A stretch of DNA of 56,828 bases from an uncultured Bacteroidales bacterium (GTDB lineage Bacteria > Bacteroidota > Bacteroidia > Bacteroidales > FEN-979), in the NCBI GenBank assembly GCA_903828645.1, contig CAIKNA010000343.1, positions 1 through 56,828 on the forward strand, given 5' to 3'. The translations under genes and the position numbers were made by a program. Every line of letters begins with the position of its first letter. The stretch's first letter is position 1. Below the pieces are notes generated by a model. The model was given only the letters and a program-made list of their open reading frames with translations, did not search any database and was not told the origin of the DNA. Positions 54,060 through 56,828 of the stretch are shown piece by piece.

Positions 54060-56522
54060 ATGAAAAAATCATTCATCATTTCCTCATTCTTATTCCTGGC
54101 AGGAATACAGCTTTATGCCCAGATCAGCATCAATACCGATGGAAGCCCTCCAAACCCCTCTGCAGGGCTGGATGTGAAGTTTAACAACAAAGGCCTTTTG
54201 CCACCAAGGATGACCAATAATCAGATCAATGCGATCGTCAATCCTGCTACCGGGCTGATGGTCTTTTGCTCGGATTGTGCGAATGGGACCGGGGCTATGG
54301 CAGTTTTCAGCAATGGACACTGGAACTCGGTCGTCACGGGTTGCCCGGCGACGGAAGCCCCGGTTGCGGGGTCGCATATACCCTATGTAAACCAGATCAC
54401 CTGGAACTGGAACACGGTGGCAGGCGCAATCGGTTACAGATGGAATACCGAAGCTGTTTATAACACCTCCACCATCGTAGGCGCAACCCCCACATATATA
54501 GAGGCAGGGCTTGTGTGCAACACCCTTTATAAGCGATACGCCTGGGCTTATGGAGCCTGCGGGTACTCATCCATCCCTGTTGAACTCTCGCAAACCACCA
54601 CTTCGGACCCTCCTGCACCTACAGCCAGTACCCCAGTTCCCTCTGTAAACCAAATCGTATGGAACTGGATGGCTGTACCCGGCGCCACAGGGTATAAATG
54701 GGACACTACCTTCAATTATGCAACGGCTGCCGATATGGGCTCAGCTACAACAAAAACCGAGACCGGGCTGGCCTGTAACACACTTTATACGAGATATGTA
54801 TGGGCATACAGCGCCTGCGGAAACTCACCCTATCTTGTCATGACTGCCACCTTCACGATGCCCCCTCCCGCACCTGCAGCCGGAACCCCGGTTCCCTCGT
54901 TAAACCAGATCGTATGGAACTGGAATACAGTTTCAGGAGCAACTGGATACAAATGGAACACGACGAATACTTATGCGACCGCCGTGGATATGGGAATTGC
55001 CACCACCCAAACTGAAACAGGACTGGGCTGCTACACCGCCTATTCAAGATATATATGGGCTTATAATGCCTGCGGAGCATCCCTGGCAACCATATTAACT
55101 TCAACAACTTTGTGGGCCTCCGTGGCGAGTCCGCTCGCCGGAACCCATGTAGTCTCCTATAACAACATTCTGTGGAAATGGAATAAAGTGGCCGGCGCGA
55201 CCGGGTACAAATGGGGTGTGGTCAATAATTACAATTTAGCGACAGATGTTGGATCCGATACGGCAAGACTTCAGATCAACCTGATCTGCAACAGCCAGTA
55301 TACAACCTATGTATGGGCCTATAATTCGTGCGTTGGATCTGCCCCCACCCTGATGACGGCTACAACCTTAAACCTTGTTCCCGGGGCTCCCATATATGCC
55401 GAAGGCACCCCATCGGTAACAGAAATTACCTGGCACTGGACCCCCGGGTTATATGCATCGGGGTCTAAATGGAATACTGTAAACGATTACACTAACGCCA
55501 TTGACGTTGGTTATACCTTCATGCATACCGAAACGGGGCTTACCTGCAATACCTCATATACAAGATATGTCTGGGATTATGATTTCTGCACCTTTTCTCC
55601 TGTTACGACCATCACGGCCAGTACCCTTATGGACAACCCTCCCCCTAAGCCACTTGCTGGGACACAAGTTGCGGCAACCATGCAGATCCAGTGGAACTGG
55701 AGTGCGGTGCAGGGTGCGAACGGGTACAAATGGAATACCTGGAACGACTACACATCGGCACTCGATATGGGCCCCGTAACAACAAAAACAGAAACAGGGC
55801 TCACCTGTTCAACTCCTTATGAAAGGTACGTGTGGGCCTATAGCACATGCGGGTATTCAATGCCATTATCCGTTTCTCAAACAACCAATGCATGCTTCCC
55901 ATGCGGATCTTTCATTACCGTAAATCATATTGCAGGAACAGTAGCGCCGGTTTCAAAAACGGTGATATACGGCACAGTTACGAATATTCCGGGAGAAACC
56001 ACCAAATGCTGGATTACCAGCAACCTTGGCTCAGACCATCAGGCAACAGCAGTAACTGATACAAATGAAGCGTCAGCCGGGTGGTATTGGCAATTTAACC
56101 GGCAGCAGGGGTATAAACACGATGGGACCACCCGTACACCAAATACAATCTGGATTTCAAATATCAATGAAATTTCAGATTGGACAATTGACAATGACCC
56201 ATGCGCAATCGAACTTGGTGAAAACTGGCGTATTCCGACTTATGCTGAATGGCTCAATGTTAACAATACGGGCGGTTGGACGGGTTGGAATGACGTCTGG
56301 AACTCCGGCCTCAGATTACACGTTGCCGGCTACCTCCTGGACCTTAATGGTGCGTTGCACGGCAGGGGCAAAAACGGCGAATACGTCGGGTGCTACTGGA
56401 GCAGTACGCAGGACTTCTGGACATACTCCACCGGTTATGCCCTTGCCTTCCAGGTTCTCCAATGCTACGTGGGCAACCTCAGCAAGTCTGCCGGCTATAC
56501 CATCCGTTGTGTTCTGGAATAA
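54060..56522 (+). CDS. Secreted paralogue 3: INTDGS head, six fibronectin-like repeats, lectin-like tail
   Basis: 820 residues. Signal peptide MKKSFIISSFLFLAGIQLYA; head SINTDGSPPNPSAGLDVKFNNKGLLPPRMT. Six repeats of about 85 residues (100-610) each contain WNWNTVxGAxGYKWNT, a T/E-T-G-L-x-C segment and YVWAYxxCG; the fifth has lost several key residues (HWTPGLYASGSKWNT). The tail from about 615 carries CWITSNLGSDHQATAV, WYWQFNRQQGYK, WRIPTYAEWLNVNNTGGW, YWSSTQ and TIRCVLE. It is likely a long stalk presenting a binding tip at the cell surface. Export route unknown: no T9SS domain seen. Confidence 0.85.
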   Translation: MKKSFIISSFLFLAGIQLYAQISINTDGSPPNPSAGLDVKFNNKGLLPPRMTNNQINAIVNPATGLMVFCSDCANGTGAMAVFSNGHWNSVVTGCPATEAPVAGSHIPYVNQITWNWNTVAGAIGYRWNTEAVYNTSTIVGATPTYIEAGLVCNTLYKRYAWAYGACGYSSIPVELSQTTTSDPPAPTASTPVPSVNQIVWNWMAVPGATGYKWDTTFNYATAADMGSATTKTETGLACNTLYTRYVWAYSACGNSPYLVMTATFTMPPPAPAAGTPVPSLNQIVWNWNTVSGATGYKWNTTNTYATAVDMGIATTQTETGLGCYTAYSRYIWAYNACGASLATILTSTTLWASVASPLAGTHVVSYNNILWKWNKVAGATGYKWGVVNNYNLATDVGSDTARLQINLICNSQYTTYVWAYNSCVGSAPTLMTATTLNLVPGAPIYAEGTPSVTEITWHWTPGLYASGSKWNTVNDYTNAIDVGYTFMHTETGLTCNTSYTRYVWDYDFCTFSPVTTITASTLMDNPPPKPLAGTQVAATMQIQWNWSAVQGANGYKWNTWNDYTSALDMGPVTTKTETGLTCSTPYERYVWAYSTCGYSMPLSVSQTTNACFPCGSFITVNHIAGTVAPVSKTVIYGTVTNIPGETTKCWITSNLGSDHQATAVTDTNEASAGWYWQFNRQQGYKHDGTTRTPNTIWISNINEISDWTIDNDPCAIELGENWRIPTYAEWLNVNNTGGWTGWNDVWNSGLRLHVAGYLLDLNGALHGRGKNGEYVGCYWSSTQDFWTYSTGYALAFQVLQCYVGNLSKSAGYTIRCVLE

Positions 56523-56684
56523 TAGTTCAATTTGGATACAACACCAAAGAAAAGGTTTTCAGTCTTGTAATAGCTCTGGCAGAGTGCCATCCTGATGAGG
56601 AGGTTCATCTCCGAATCGAAGATGGCAAACCTGGCACGGAAATGACATTTTTCTATGTCAGGTGGGGCTGGCGGTTAAGGTGTT
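56523..56684. other. Spacer between the paralogue cluster and the last gene
   Basis: 162 bp between converging genes with no recognised feature. No reverse transcriptase, template repeat or terminator stem is evident. Confidence 0.4.
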
Positions 56685-56828
56685 TTACCTGTCAAACCTC
56701 AGAAACGTTCCCAGCGGGAGTTTTCTTTTACCCTTGTCGGCGAAATAAAACTCCCCGCTCTGCATGCCGGGGATTTCACCGAAACGGGTTTTAACCAGGT
56801 TTTCGGGAATCAGCGACGAAAATCCCAT
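56685..56828 (-). CDS. C-terminal fragment of an unidentified protein
   Basis: The last 47 codons of a minus-strand gene that enters from the right edge; the final CAT of the window may be an internal Met. Sequence includes FGEIPGMQSGEFYFADKGKR and ends LPLGTFLRFDR. No family recognised with confidence. Confidence 0.5.
   Translation of the reverse strand: MGFSSLIPENLVKTRFGEIPGMQSGEFYFADKGKRKLPLGTFLRFDR

Noticed and set aside
52829-56522. Complete diversity-generating retroelement
   Set aside because: No reverse transcriptase, Avd gene or template repeat is in the window; constant codons differ at silent sites between the two tips.

Overview
The window looks like chromosome from a member of the Bacteroidota, probably an environmental Bacteroidales-like lineage. 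Four kinds of evidence point there. A 2,001-residue secreted protein ends in a type IX secretion (T9SS) sorting domain. Many genes are preceded by the Bacteroidota -7 element TAnnTTTG. There is a complex I gene set without nuoE/F/G. Family-typical genes such as a DUF3109 protein, a Fib_succ_major domain protein and an EFR1-type ferrodoxin are present. No rRNA, tRNA, CRISPR array, intact transposase or prophage was seen.

Layout. 1-7143 (minus): nuoA-B-C-D-H-I-J-K-L-M, cut off in nuoM. 7144-9800: a HEAT-repeat protein, an AT-rich membrane protein, and a doxX-marR pair with a promoter/operator that can be read directly, closed by a strong hairpin. 9815-19807 (minus): a two-component pair (giant beta-propeller histidine kinase and NarL-type regulator) next to the giant T9SS-exported protein. 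19923-22550: an EFR1-type flavodoxin/ferredoxin protein, a decayed four-helix-bundle gene between inverted 9-bp repeat arrays, a DUF3109 protein and ferritin. 22577-27808 (minus): atpB-E-F-H-A-G, without atpD and atpC. 27962-32794 (plus): tolC-like gene, RND/HlyD adaptor, tsaB and ispG. 32786-43539 (minus): two envelope clusters separated by plus-strand pgk. They hold a DUF2142 protein, a lipid kinase, an O-antigen ligase-like protein and a nitrilase-family amidase, then a glycosyltransferase, a methyltransferase, cvpA and an Mla-type ABC pair. 43670-50859 (plus): a tiny lipoprotein, a SprT-like protease, a repeat-rich tail-fibre-like protein, manC, a histidine kinase and hemW. 51609-56522 (plus): three tandem secreted paralogues with a shared head domain, one, one and six fibronectin-like repeats, and divergent C-type-lectin-like tails. 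The window ends in an unidentified partial gene.

Functionally the window combines core energy conversion (complex I, ATP synthase), envelope building (Mla transport, glycan genes, efflux parts) and cell-surface display (T9SS protein and the INTDGS-head proteins).

The most unusual signal is an overlay of several short repeat families found both between genes and in frame inside conserved housekeeping genes (nuoC, dagK-like, hemW, tsaB, ispG and the EFR1 gene). They include TTCAG-centred palindromes, 7-bp ATTTACG arrays, 9-bp RRCAATGAA arrays and TCACG-type repeats. This resembles the in-frame palindromic elements known from Rickettsia. One 9-bp-repeat locus forms a perfect 23-bp inverted repeat around the broken four-helix-bundle gene and may be a small non-autonomous mobile unit.
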